54,701 nucleotides of DNA from an uncultured Clostridia bacterium. Lineage in GTDB: Bacteria; Bacillota; Clostridia; Christensenellales; Aristaeellaceae. This document shows positions 40,127 to 48,461 of this stretch, piece by piece. The position numbers were made by a program, and so were the translations under genes. Where the stretch lies: the NCBI GenBank assembly GCA_946538975.1, contig CAMNHF010000004.1:1-54701 (forward strand), read 5' to 3'. The first letter of the stretch is position 1. Every line of letters starts with the position of its first letter. Below the pieces are notes generated by a model. That model saw only the letters and a list, made by a program, of their open reading frames with translations, ran no database searches and was not told the DNA's origin.

Positions 40127-40831
40127 TTATTTGGCGGGGGCTTCTTCCTCCGCGGGCACCGGCGCGCACAGCTCGTCCAGGCCCTCCGCGCCCTCCGCGC
40201 CGGTCATCAGCTCGCGCAGCAGCAGGCCGAGGAGGCGGGCGCTGTTCGCGTCGTTGCCGTTGTGCATGCGGATGGAGAGATAATACTCATTGGCGGTGCC
40301 GACGTTGTAGATGCTCTCCCGCAGAAAAGGCAGGCCCTGCAGCGGGATGCCGAAGAGATGGCGCTCGCCGCTGCTCTCCTCCACGCGCCAGGCGCGCTCC
40401 ACATTGAGGCCCGCGGCCTCGCAGGCGTTCACCACACCCGGCAGCTGATCCAGCGCGACGAAGGTGCCGGTGTTCGCAAAGCTCTGGAACTGCTCCCGCG
40501 GCAGCACGGTCAGCTCCGCCTCGCCGGCCATCAGCCGGGTGGAGAGCACCACCACGCCATCCGCTCCATCGGAGGGGATCCAGAGGGAATGCACGGTCTC
40601 CTGATCCGGGAACTCCCGCTCCTGCAGGCCGCTGAGGTAGTTGTTGACGCGCTCCTCCTGCCCGTAGGCGAAGAAGTACACCTCGAGCAGCTTGTTTTCC
40701 GGCGTGCGCGGGGCGGTCACGGTCATCGCGATGCTCCAGCCGCCCAGGGCCAGCGCCGCCAGCAGCAGGTATTTCCACCACGAATACCGCCAGTGCTCCT
40801 GCAGCCGGACACGGGTCAGCGGGGTCTTCAC
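40127..40831 (-). CDS. Single-pass membrane protein, unknown function
   Basis: A 234-aa protein. A basic cytoplasmic start (VKTPLTRVRLQEHWRYSWWK) precedes one membrane helix (YLLLAALALGGWSIAMTV). The rest should be outside: EVYFFAYGQEERVNNYLSGL, VVLSTRLMAGEAELTVLPRE, and GTFVALDQLPGVVNACEAAG, which resemble fragments of a periplasmic-binding-protein-like alpha/beta fold. A Pro/Glu-rich tail ends the protein. GTG 40831 is chosen because GGGAG is 8 nt upstream; GTG 40840 lies on the site itself. It follows lysS by 32 nt on the same strand and may be transcribed with greA-lysS. The role is unknown. Confidence 0.75.
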   Translation of the reverse strand: MKTPLTRVRLQEHWRYSWWKYLLLAALALGGWSIAMTVTAPRTPENKLLEVYFFAYGQEERVNNYLSGLQEREFPDQETVHSLWIPSDGADGVVVLSTRLMAGEAELTVLPREQFQSFANTGTFVALDQLPGVVNACEAAGLNVERAWRVEESSGERHLFGIPLQGLPFLRESIYNVGTANEYYLSIRMHNGNDANSARLLGLLLRELMTGAEGAEGLDELCAPVPAEEEAPAK

Positions 40832-40863
40832 GGGCAGCACTCCCTTTCAGCAGTTGAGACGGT

Positions 40864-42348
40864 TCAGACGGGCTTCATCGTGGGGAAGAGCAGCACGTCG
40901 CGGATGGTGGGGCTGTCGGTCAGCAGCATCACCATGCGGTCCAGGCCGAAGCCGAGGCCGCCGGTGGGAGGCATGCCGTACTCCAGCGCGGTGACGAAGT
41001 CCTCGTCGATCTCCGCCTTCATGCCCTGGGCCTGACGGGCCGCCATCTGCTCCTCGAAGCGGCGGCGCTGGTCGATGGGGTCGTTCAGCTCGGAGAAGGC
41101 GTTGCCCATCTCGTGCCCGGTGATGAAGAACTCGAAGCGCTCCGTCAGCCGGGGATTGTCGGGCTTGCGCTTGGCCAGCGGGCTGATCTCCACCGGGTAG
41201 TCGATGATGAAGGTGGGCTGCACGAGGGTCTTCTCCACGTATTCGTCGAAGAGGGCCTCCAGGCAGTCGCCGCGGGTGGCGGTCTTCTCCACGTGGATGT
41301 CCCGGCGCTCCATCTCGGCGCGGGCTTCCTCGTCGCTCTGCCACTGCGTCCAGTCGATGCCGCAGGCCTCGCGCACGGCGTCCGCCATGGTGATGCGCTT
41401 CCACGGCGCCTTCAGGTGGATGATCTCGCCCTGATAGGTGACGTCGGTGGTGCCCAGGGCCTTCATCGCCACGAACTCATAGAGCTGCTCCACCATCTCC
41501 ATGATCTCGTGATAGTTCGCGTAGGCCTGATAGGTCTCCACGGAGGTGAATTCCGGGTTGTGCGTGGCGTCCATGCCCTCATTGCGGAAGATGCGCCCGA
41601 CCTCGTACACCCGCTCGAAGCCGCCGACGATCAGCCGCTTCAGGTACAGCTCGGTCTCAATGCGCAGCAGCATGTCGATGTCCAGCGCGTTGTGATGGGT
41701 GCGGAAGGGCCGCGCCGACGCGCCGATCTCCACGGTCTGCAGCACCGGCGTGTCCACCTCCAGATAGCCGCGGCCGTCCAGGAACTCGCGCACGGCGGAG
41801 ATGATCGCGGAGCGCTTGCGGAAGGTGTCGCGCACCTCGGGGTTCACGATGGTGTCCACATAGCGCTGGCGGTAGCGCAGATCGGTGTCCACGAGGCCGT
41901 GGAACTTCTCCGGCAGCACCTTCAGCGACTTGGTCAGCAGGGTGATGGCGGTGGCGTGCACGGTCACCTCGCCGGTCTTCGTGCGGAACACGGTGCCGGT
42001 GATGCCGAGAATGTCGCCGATGTCATACTGCTTGAACAGCTTGTAGTTCTCCTCGCCCAGCTCGTCGCGGGTGGCGTAGAACTGGATCTCGCCGCTGCCG
42101 TCCAGCAGGTGGGCGAAGCTGGCCTTGCCCATCACGCGGCGGCTCATCATGCGGCCGGCGATGGCGACGGGCTGCTCCATCAGCGCGTCCGCCCCGTCGA
42201 TGATCTCCTTCGCGTGGTGCGTCACCGGGAAGGTCGTGATCTCGTAGGGGTTCTGGCCCGCGTCGAGCAGCGCCTGCAGCTTCTGCCGGCGGATGATCTC
42301 CTGTTCGGAGAGCGGCGGGGTCAGGGGGGTCACGGGATAATCAGCCAT
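40864..42348 (-). CDS. lysS: Lysine--tRNA ligase (class II)
   Basis: A 494-aa class II LysRS of standard length. The N-terminal OB-fold binds the anticodon (AIAGRMMSRRVMGKASFAHL, DILGITGTVFRTKTGEVTVH). In the catalytic domain, motif 1 includes FLDGRGYLEVDTPVLQ, motif 2 FRNEGMDATHNPEFTSVE and motif 3 GLGFGLDRMVMLLTDSPTIRDVL. It charges tRNA-Lys in the cytoplasm. It follows greA with only 2 nt between stop and start, a gene pairing common in Firmicutes, and shares the greA promoter. No T-box leader is visible, as expected for an internal operon gene. Confidence 0.97.
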   Translation of the reverse strand: MADYPVTPLTPPLSEQEIIRRQKLQALLDAGQNPYEITTFPVTHHAKEIIDGADALMEQPVAIAGRMMSRRVMGKASFAHLLDGSGEIQFYATRDELGEENYKLFKQYDIGDILGITGTVFRTKTGEVTVHATAITLLTKSLKVLPEKFHGLVDTDLRYRQRYVDTIVNPEVRDTFRKRSAIISAVREFLDGRGYLEVDTPVLQTVEIGASARPFRTHHNALDIDMLLRIETELYLKRLIVGGFERVYEVGRIFRNEGMDATHNPEFTSVETYQAYANYHEIMEMVEQLYEFVAMKALGTTDVTYQGEIIHLKAPWKRITMADAVREACGIDWTQWQSDEEARAEMERRDIHVEKTATRGDCLEALFDEYVEKTLVQPTFIIDYPVEISPLAKRKPDNPRLTERFEFFITGHEMGNAFSELNDPIDQRRRFEEQMAARQAQGMKAEIDEDFVTALEYGMPPTGGLGFGLDRMVMLLTDSPTIRDVLLFPTMKPV

Positions 42349-42350
42349 GC

Positions 42351-42845
42351 TCAGCCCTCCTGGTCCTGGCGGGAGATGGAGAGAATGCGGTAGTGCTTGA
42401 CCGCGCCGGAGGGAATCTCAATGGTGCGCTCCTCGCCGACCGCCGCGCCCAGCAGGCCGCTGCCGACGGGGCTCTCATCGGAGATGTGGCCCTTGAGCGG
42501 ATTGGACTCCTGCACGCCCACGATGGCATAGGTCATCTGGCGCTGGCGGTCCAGATCCAGCACGGTGACGGAGGTGCCCACGGATACCGTGTCGGTGCTG
42601 ATCTCGTCCTCGGAGATGACCTCGGAATACTTGATCGCGTCCTGCAGGCGGGCGATCTCGGTTTCGTTCTCGCTCTGCTTTTTCTTGGCCTCGGTGTATT
42701 CCGCGTTCTCCGACAGGTCGCCGTGACGGCGGGCCTCGTCGATCTCCGCCGCGATTTCGGTGCGGACGACCGACATGCGGTAATCCAGTTCCTCCTGCAG
42801 CTTGGCCATACCGGCCTCGGTAATCCTCTGCCTCTTTTCGGCCAT
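42351..42845 (-). CDS. greA: Transcription elongation factor GreA
   Basis: A 164-aa protein. The N-terminal antiparallel coiled coil is ITEAGMAKLQEELDYRMSVV through GDLSENAEYTEAKKKQSENE. Its tip contains the acidic D/E pair (GDLSENAEY) that enters the RNA polymerase secondary channel and triggers cleavage of backtracked RNA. The C-terminal FKBP-like domain has DESPVGSGLLGAAVGEERTI. The true start is ATG 42845 with AGGAG 8 nt upstream. The frame extends about 40 codons further upstream, but that stretch is promoter sequence. It is the first gene of a greA-lysS unit. Confidence 0.96.
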   Translation of the reverse strand: MAEKRQRITEAGMAKLQEELDYRMSVVRTEIAAEIDEARRHGDLSENAEYTEAKKKQSENETEIARLQDAIKYSEVISEDEISTDTVSVGTSVTVLDLDRQRQMTYAIVGVQESNPLKGHISDESPVGSGLLGAAVGEERTIEIPSGAVKHYRILSISRQDQEG

Positions 42846-42933
42846 GGTGACGACTCCTTTCAAATGCAGCATGCGCTGCGATTGCCCGCAAAGGGCGTAC
42901 ACGAAAAACTCCGCGCGCCGGGCGAACATGCCC

Positions 42934-42962
42934 ATTCTATTCAAAATCCGCGGGTTTGTCAA
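42934..42962 (-). promoter_or_regulatory. Promoter of greA-lysS
   Basis: On the minus strand: consensus TTGACA, 17 bp, TAGAAT, about 90 nt before the greA ATG. Confidence 0.75.
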
Positions 42963-42995
42963 GCTTCAATAATTCAGAATGCAGAATGCAGCATG

Positions 42996-43027
42996 AAAAG
43001 AACGGCGCTCGCAATGGGGCGCCGTTC
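42996..43027 (-). terminator. Terminator of the zinc-ribbon membrane protein gene
   Basis: A perfect 9-bp GAACGGCGC/GCGCCGTTC stem with a 10-nt loop, then TTTTC on the minus strand. It is about 130 nt after the stop at 43155; the stretch between shows nothing notable. Confidence 0.65.
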
Positions 43028-43154
43028 CTGATGTCAGTAGGTGAGGCGGTCGTTTTGGATTTCTGCTTTGTTGCCCGATTTGTAGAAATTGTTTGTATTC
43101 CGCTGGAAACGATCAGTGCAGCATTATCGCTATTTGAACGATGAGGTCGGTCAG

Positions 43155-43853
43155 TTACCTGTTCCGCTTGCCGCTTTCGGATTTGAATACTTTTTCGATG
43201 TTGCTGATCTGTCTGCTGATCGTAGAAAGACTCTTGCTGGTTTCATCCATACTGGTTCTGATTTGTCCAATAGCCGATGCGACATGCAGCAGCAGCATAT
43301 TCTCGGCAAACATCAGAACAACGGCAGCAATGCCGCCAAGCAGTACGGCCCAGCCGAGGCCGGAAGTCTCTTTGTTATTGGCAAGCAGAATGCCAACAGC
43401 GAAACTCACGATAATGCCGATGATCAGCACAGCAATGTTGATTAAAGAGATGATGAAGCAATAATGCTCGATTTTTTCGCTTGTGTCATCTGCTCCTTCA
43501 GACGGTTTGTCCTGTTCATCTTGTTCTTCGTTTTCGGAATGCCTTCGCTGTCTTTCAGGAAGTGCCGTTGGTTCGTCAATCAGACTGTCTGGTGCTGAAT
43601 GATGAGGCGGTTTTTCGCCAAGAATGGAATCCAGCGTTGCCGCGATTGCTCCATCCGCACCGGAAGCAGCCATCCTTTCGCGCAGCTGTCCACGGAGGCG
43701 TTCGACTTGCGGATCTTGCGGATCCAAAGGTTCTGCCTGGTCCAGGATACCTGCACATTCATCACAAATCGGTTCAGACCGACGATGATTGATGTACAGC
43801 AAAGATGCATCTGATTGCACTGCTTTTCCGCAGATGCAGCATTGATCAGCCAT
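43155..43853 (-). CDS. Zinc-ribbon membrane protein, unknown function
   Basis: A 232-aa protein. The N-terminal zinc-binding motif is CCICGKAVQ...PICDEC (CxxC pairs, residues 5-33). A polar, acidic linker of about 90 residues follows (HSENEEQDEQDKPSEGADDT). Two membrane helices are visible, CFIISLINIAVLIIGIIVSF and LGWAVLLGGIAAVVLMFAEN. The C-terminal cytoplasmic tail is helical (HVASAIGQIRTSMDETSKSL) and resembles a short coiled coil. Both ends are predicted to be inside. AAGGAGG lies 7 nt upstream of the ATG. GC is lower than in the lysS and purA genes on each side, which hints at a lineage-specific or acquired gene. No function can be assigned. Confidence 0.78.
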   Translation of the reverse strand: MADQCCICGKAVQSDASLLYINHRRSEPICDECAGILDQAEPLDPQDPQVERLRGQLRERMAASGADGAIAATLDSILGEKPPHHSAPDSLIDEPTALPERQRRHSENEEQDEQDKPSEGADDTSEKIEHYCFIISLINIAVLIIGIIVSFAVGILLANNKETSGLGWAVLLGGIAAVVLMFAENMLLLHVASAIGQIRTSMDETSKSLSTISRQISNIEKVFKSESGKRNR

Positions 43854-43996
43854 TCAAGAGCCTCCTTTGCATTCGTACGATGTACAGCAGATGTTATGAG
43901 GTTGCAAGCCAAGCAGGCATTTCTGCGTAGAATCGCTTCAGCAGACACCAATTCTGTGCTCCACATTCAAAACACAAAATGCAGACATCATGCGGC

Positions 43997-45274
43997 TTAC
44001 CGCAGCAGCACTTCCTCGCGGCGGGGGCCGTTGCTCACGATGTGGATCGGCACGCCGACGGTCTGCTCGATGAAGTCCACATAGCGGCGGCAGTTCTCCG
44101 GCAGGTCGCTGTATTTGCGGATGCCGCGGATGTCGCACTGCCAGCCGGGCAGCTTCTCATAGACCGGCTTGCAGCCCAGCAGCACCGGCGTGGCGGGGAA
44201 GTCGGTGATGCGCTCCCCGTCGGCGGTCTCGTAGGCCACGCAGACCGGAATCTCCGGCAGATAGCCCAGCACGTCCAGGTTCGTCAGGGCCACCTCGGTC
44301 GCGCCCTGCACCATCACGCCGTAGCGGCTGGCCACGCAGTCGAACCAGCCCACGTCGCGGGGCCGGTGGGTGGTCGCGCCGTACTCGCCGGCGTCCCCGC
44401 CGCGGCGGCGCAGCTCCTCCGCCTCATCGCCGGAGAGCCGCACCACGAAGGGGCCGGCGCCGACGGCGCTGGAATAGGCCTTCGTGACGCACACGATGCT
44501 CTTCAGGGAGGTCGGCGGCACGCCCGCGCCGACGCAGCCGTAGCCCGCCAGCGGGGAGGAGGAGGTCGTGTAGGGGTAGATGCCGTGATCCGGGTCGCGC
44601 AGGGTGCCCAGCTGGCCCTCCAGCAGGATCACCCGGCCGGCGCGGTCGGCCTCGTGGAGCAGGCGGGTGGTGTCGCAGACCATCGGGCGGATCTTCTCGC
44701 CCGTCTCCAGCAGCTCGCGCACCAGCGCGTCCGCGTCGATCGGCGGCTTGTGGTAGAGATGCTCCAGCAGGCAGTTATGCTTCACCAGCAGGATGTTCAC
44801 CCGCTCCCGCAGCAGCTTCTCGTCATAGAGCATGCAGACCTGCAGGCCCACCTTGGCGAACTTGTCGCTGTAGAAGGGGGCGATGCCGGACTTCGTGGAG
44901 CCGAAGGAATTGCGGCCCAGCCGCTCCTCCTCGAACTTGTCGAAATCCACATGCAGCGGCAGCAGCACCTGGCAGCGGTCGCTGATCTTCAGCTGCGGCG
45001 CGGGCACGCCGCGTTCCTCCAGCGCCCGCAGCTCGCGCAGCAGGGCCTCCACATTCAGCGCCACACCGGGGCCGATGACATTCACCACATTGGGGTGGAA
45101 CACGCCGGAAGGCAGCAGATGCAGGGCAAACTTGCCATACTCGTTGATGATGGTGTGCCCGGCGTTGGCGCCGCCCTGGAAGCGCACCACCACATCGCTC
45201 TCCTCCGCCAGCAGATCGGTAATCTTGCCCTTGCCCTCGTCGCCCCAGTTGGCGCCGACAATCGCTCTGACCAT
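43997..45274 (-). CDS. purA: Adenylosuccinate synthetase
   Basis: A 425-aa enzyme. The N-terminal P-loop is VGANWGDEGKGKITDLLAEE (catalytic Asp and GTP binding). GANAGHTI carries the catalytic His, KSGIAPFYSDKFAKVGLQV the IMP-binding region, and LLEGQLGTLRDPDHGIYPYTTSSSP the switch loop. The C-terminal GTP base-binding loop is near IHIVSNGPRREE. It joins IMP and aspartate with GTP in the first committed step of AMP synthesis. ATG 45274 has GGAGG 8 nt upstream. The sequence is somewhat divergent (GQLGTLRDPD for the more usual GAQGTLLDID) but keeps the key residues. It follows the ABC-F gene by 16 nt, so the two are probably co-transcribed. Confidence 0.94.
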   Translation of the reverse strand: MVRAIVGANWGDEGKGKITDLLAEESDVVVRFQGGANAGHTIINEYGKFALHLLPSGVFHPNVVNVIGPGVALNVEALLRELRALEERGVPAPQLKISDRCQVLLPLHVDFDKFEEERLGRNSFGSTKSGIAPFYSDKFAKVGLQVCMLYDEKLLRERVNILLVKHNCLLEHLYHKPPIDADALVRELLETGEKIRPMVCDTTRLLHEADRAGRVILLEGQLGTLRDPDHGIYPYTTSSSPLAGYGCVGAGVPPTSLKSIVCVTKAYSSAVGAGPFVVRLSGDEAEELRRRGGDAGEYGATTHRPRDVGWFDCVASRYGVMVQGATEVALTNLDVLGYLPEIPVCVAYETADGERITDFPATPVLLGCKPVYEKLPGWQCDIRGIRKYSDLPENCRRYVDFIEQTVGVPIHIVSNGPRREEVLLR

Positions 45275-45290
45275 AGGGAATCCCTCCGTA

Positions 45291-46883
45291 TCACTCCGCG
45301 TCCTTGCGGGCGAGGTAGTCTTCATATGTGCAGTAGTAGTCGCTCATGGTGCCGTCATCGTGGATCTCCAGGATGCGGGTGGCCACGGTGGAGATGAACT
45401 GGTGATCGTGGCAGGTGAACAGCACGTTGCCCGGGAAGCTGATGAGGGCGTTGTTCACCGCGGTGATGGACTCCAGGTCCAGGTGGTTCGTCGGCTGGTC
45501 GAGCATGAGGAAGTTCGCGCCGGAGAGCATCATGCGGGAGAGCATGACACGCACCTTCTCGCCGCCGGAGAGCACCGCGACCGGCTTGTACACGTCGTCG
45601 CCGGAGAACAGCATCCGCCCCAGGAACTGCCGCATGTAGGTCTCGGTCTGGTCGGGGCTGTACTGGGCGAACCATTCCATCATGGTGAGGTCGCAGCCCT
45701 CGAAGAATCTGGTGTTGTCGTGGGGGAAATAGCTGGTGGAGATGGTCACGCCCCACTTGAAGGCGCCGCTGTCCGGCCGGATCTCCTCGTTCAGGATGCG
45801 GAACAGGGCGGTGGCGGCCTGCTCGTTGCCCACGATGGCGATCTTCTCGCCGCGGGTGGTGACGAAGGATACGTCCTTCAGCAGCTGCACGCCGTCCACA
45901 TTCAGGCTGATGCCGTCCACGGTGAGGATGTCCTTGCCGGCCTCGCGATCAGGCGTGAAGGCCACCCAGGGATAGCGGCGGGAGGAGGCGGGCATCTGCT
46001 CCAGGGTCAGCTCGTCCAGCAGCTTGCGGCGGCTGGTGGCCTGCTTCGCCTTGCTCTTGTTGGCGGAGAAGCGCTGGATGAAGGCCTTCAGGTCGCGAAT
46101 CTTGTCCTCGCGGCGCTTCTTCTGGTCCGCCATCAGGGACTGCATCATTTTGCTGGACTCGTACCAGAAGTCGTAGTTGCCCACGTACATCCGCACCTGA
46201 TTGTAGTCGATGTCGACGATATGGGTGCAGATGTTGTTGAGGAACCACCGGTCATGGCTGACCACGATCAGCGTGCCGGGGAAGTCCATCAGGAAGTTCT
46301 CCAGCCAGGCCACCGAGCGGTTGTCCAGGTTGTTGGTGGGCTCGTCCAGCAGCAGGATGTCCGGATGGCCGAACAGCGCCTGGGCCAGCAGCACCTTGAA
46401 CTTCTCGCCGCCGGAGAGCTCGCTCATGGGCAGATAGTGCATTTCCACCGGGATGCCCAGACCGGTCAGCAGGGCGGCCGCGTCGCTCTCGGCGTTCCAG
46501 CCGTCCATCTCGGCAAACTCGCCCTCCAGCTCCGACGCCTTCACGCCGTCCTCTTCGGAGAAGTCCTCCTTCGCGTAGAGGGCCTCCTTCTCCTTCATCA
46601 CGTCATAGAGGCGCTGGTTGCCCATGATGACGGTGTCCAGCACGGGATAGGCGTCGAACTGGAACTGGTTCTGCTTCAGGGTGGACATGCGCTCCTCCGG
46701 CGGAATGGTGACCGTGCCGGTGGTTGGCTCCAGCTCGCCCGAGAGGATGCGCAGGAAGGTGGACTTGCCCGCGCCGTTGGCGCCGATGATGCCGTAGCAG
46801 TTGCCCGGCAGGAACCGCAGATCGGCCCCGGAGAACAGCTTCTGCCCGCCGAAGGTGAGGGAAACATTGCTGACTGTGATCAT
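45291..46883 (-). CDS. ABC-F family ATPase (YbiT-like) with degenerate second ATP site
   Basis: A 530-aa soluble ABC-F protein. NBD1 has an intact Walker A (GANGAGKST), LSGGEKFKV and LLLDEPTNNLD. The linker between the domains is charged and helical (SSKMMQSLMADQKKRREDKI). NBD2 is unusual: the Walker A position reads GNEQAATAL, lacking the GK[ST] core, and Walker B reads LMLDQPTNHLD, with Gln instead of the catalytic Glu; LSGGEKVRV is intact. ABC-F proteins act on ribosomes in translation quality control or antibiotic protection. The start is ATG 46883 behind AAGGAG, with a promoter upstream; purA follows. The lineage-level meaning of the degenerate site is discussed in the findings. Confidence 0.9.
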   Translation of the reverse strand: MITVSNVSLTFGGQKLFSGADLRFLPGNCYGIIGANGAGKSTFLRILSGELEPTTGTVTIPPEERMSTLKQNQFQFDAYPVLDTVIMGNQRLYDVMKEKEALYAKEDFSEEDGVKASELEGEFAEMDGWNAESDAAALLTGLGIPVEMHYLPMSELSGGEKFKVLLAQALFGHPDILLLDEPTNNLDNRSVAWLENFLMDFPGTLIVVSHDRWFLNNICTHIVDIDYNQVRMYVGNYDFWYESSKMMQSLMADQKKRREDKIRDLKAFIQRFSANKSKAKQATSRRKLLDELTLEQMPASSRRYPWVAFTPDREAGKDILTVDGISLNVDGVQLLKDVSFVTTRGEKIAIVGNEQAATALFRILNEEIRPDSGAFKWGVTISTSYFPHDNTRFFEGCDLTMMEWFAQYSPDQTETYMRQFLGRMLFSGDDVYKPVAVLSGGEKVRVMLSRMMLSGANFLMLDQPTNHLDLESITAVNNALISFPGNVLFTCHDHQFISTVATRILEIHDDGTMSDYYCTYEDYLARKDAE

Positions 46884-46940
46884 GTGTGCTCCTTGCGTTG
46901 CTCGTTTTCGAAAGACAGGCGCGCAAAATACGCCATAATC

Positions 46941-46969
46941 ATCATAGCAGAAACAGGCGCTTTGCGCAA
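46941..46969 (-). promoter_or_regulatory. Promoter of the ABC-F/purA unit
   Basis: On the minus strand: TTGCGC, 17 bp, TATGAT, about 58 nt before the ATG. The divergent gap 46884-47202 holds only this, the promoter of the zinc-ribbon gene and unremarkable sequence. Confidence 0.6.
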
Positions 46970-47143
46970 CCGGAATTTGCGGAGAATCTGCCGGCGCAGA
47001 TGCGGAGGGCCTGCCTGCGCGGGGCGCGATGAAACCCTGAGGCTGCCGCAGATTCAGGCGGAAAACGCCGGATATCCGCAGTCTGCGAAAGAAAAAGAGG
47101 AGGCTGCGGCGGCACCTTTCGGGGCAGTCCCTTTTGCGTGCGC

Positions 47144-47172
47144 TTGAAAGCGGGCCGCGCTTCGGCTATAAT
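47144..47172 (+). promoter_or_regulatory. Promoter of the LIM-like zinc-ribbon gene
   Basis: TTGAAA, 17 bp, TATAAT, 30 nt before the ATG at 47203. Confidence 0.75.
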
Positions 47173-47202
47173 CATGGCAGCACAACGAGGGAGGGAAAGC
47201 AC

Positions 47203-48393
47203 ATGTTCCGTTTCCTGAAGGGCGGCGCGGGCGGCGCTGTCTGCGCAAAGTGCGGCGGGAAGCTGCAGCGGGGCGAGATCTTCCTGGTGGATGGCAAGCA
47301 GATCTGCGCGGCCTGCTACCGGCAGCGCAAGCCGGGCCGCTTCTGCGCCGCGTGCGGCCGCCAGGACACGATGTACCTGTGGGACGGAAAGCAGTACTGC
47401 AACAGCTGCTACACGGCCAGGATCCAGCGGGAGCAGTGCTTTCTCTGCAAAAACAGGCTGCTGCCCCGGGAGGAGAACAATACCTGGATGGTGGAGGGCG
47501 CTGTTTACCGCTTCTGCGATTCCTGCATGCGGCAGGTCCGGGAGCAGCGCCCCGTCACGCTGACGCACCTGACCGTCCTGCAGCCGGAGCGCCGGCGCCC
47601 CTCCGACGGCAAGGCGGAAGGCCGCCCCATGGCCGAGGAGGAGAAGCGCGCGGTGGAGGTGGAGGGCAGCCGCATCCGCATGTGGTCGACCCGGATGAAC
47701 CTCTGGCTGAACCGCCCGGACGGCAGGCCGGCGGTCTGGAGTTTTCCCGTGGAGCTGACCGCGCGCGAGCCGGTCATCACGCTGGAGGACGACGGCATTG
47801 TGCGGCGGCGGTATACGCTGGGCGTGCTGCCGGGAGAGGACCTGACCGGCTGGCGGCTGCGGTGCCGGCTGACGGCGGTCCGCCAGGAGGTCACCGGCGC
47901 GCCGGTCATTCTGCTGGAGGGCCTGGCCGAGGAGCCGAAGGAACGGGGCAAGCGCAGCATTCCCTATCGCTTCGAGGCCTATGTGCCGGAGACGGCGAAG
48001 CAGGCGGAGACCACCCGCGCCGCGATGGAGAGCGCGCCGCCGGAAGGGCGGGGCCTGCGCCGGAAAGGCGAAGATACCCCGGAGAACACGCGGCTGGTGG
48101 GCATCTGTCCCGGCTGCCGCGGGTCCGTCACCTTCCAGTGGCTGGACTTCAGCATGGTGGACGCGGTGCCGGTCTACTCCACCGACGGCCTGGAGGTGCT
48201 GGCGCTGCCCGCGGAGCTTGCCGCCGCCGCGCCTGGGGACTGGTCGGCGGAGCGGGCGGGGCACACCTTCACGCTCCGGAGCCGCTTCGCCTGCCCCGGC
48301 TGCGGCCGGCCCTATTTCCCGCAGCAATTCGCGCCTGGCGAGACCTTCCGGCCCGGCTTCCGGCACCTGGGCCACCGGGTGATCCGCTGGTGA
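47203..48393 (+). CDS. Multi-zinc-ribbon (LIM-like) protein, unknown function
   Basis: A 396-aa cytoplasmic protein. The first 115 residues hold three tandem treble-clef or LIM-like units, each two CxxC pairs about 20 residues apart: CAKCGG/CAAC, CAACGR/CNSC and CFLC/CDSC. Each half surrounds a VDGKQI- or WDGKQY-type hairpin. A long beta-rich middle section (RIRMWSTRMNLWLNRPDG, WSFPVELTAREPVITLEDDG) follows. A fourth pair of CxxC motifs (CPGCRG, CPGCGR) lies near the C-terminus. Tandem zinc ribbons like these usually mediate protein-protein contacts. No catalytic motif was seen. GGGAGGG lies 7 nt before the ATG, with an upstream promoter and a terminator behind it, so it is a single-gene unit. 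Confidence 0.8.
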   Translation: MFRFLKGGAGGAVCAKCGGKLQRGEIFLVDGKQICAACYRQRKPGRFCAACGRQDTMYLWDGKQYCNSCYTARIQREQCFLCKNRLLPREENNTWMVEGAVYRFCDSCMRQVREQRPVTLTHLTVLQPERRRPSDGKAEGRPMAEEEKRAVEVEGSRIRMWSTRMNLWLNRPDGRPAVWSFPVELTAREPVITLEDDGIVRRRYTLGVLPGEDLTGWRLRCRLTAVRQEVTGAPVILLEGLAEEPKERGKRSIPYRFEAYVPETAKQAETTRAAMESAPPEGRGLRRKGEDTPENTRLVGICPGCRGSVTFQWLDFSMVDAVPVYSTDGLEVLALPAELAAAAPGDWSAERAGHTFTLRSRFACPGCGRPYFPQQFAPGETFRPGFRHLGHRVIRW

Positions 48394-48411
48394 GAAAACC
48401 GCACAGCAAAA

Positions 48412-48449
48412 CCCCTCCCTGCCCTTGCGGGCGGAGAGGGGCCGTTTTT
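48412..48449 (+). terminator. Terminator of the zinc-ribbon gene
   Basis: A CCCCTC/GAGGGG outer stem with an inner CTGCCC/GGGCGG helix, followed by CCGTTTTTC. Confidence 0.8.
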
Positions 48450-48461
48450 CATTCGGGGGAA

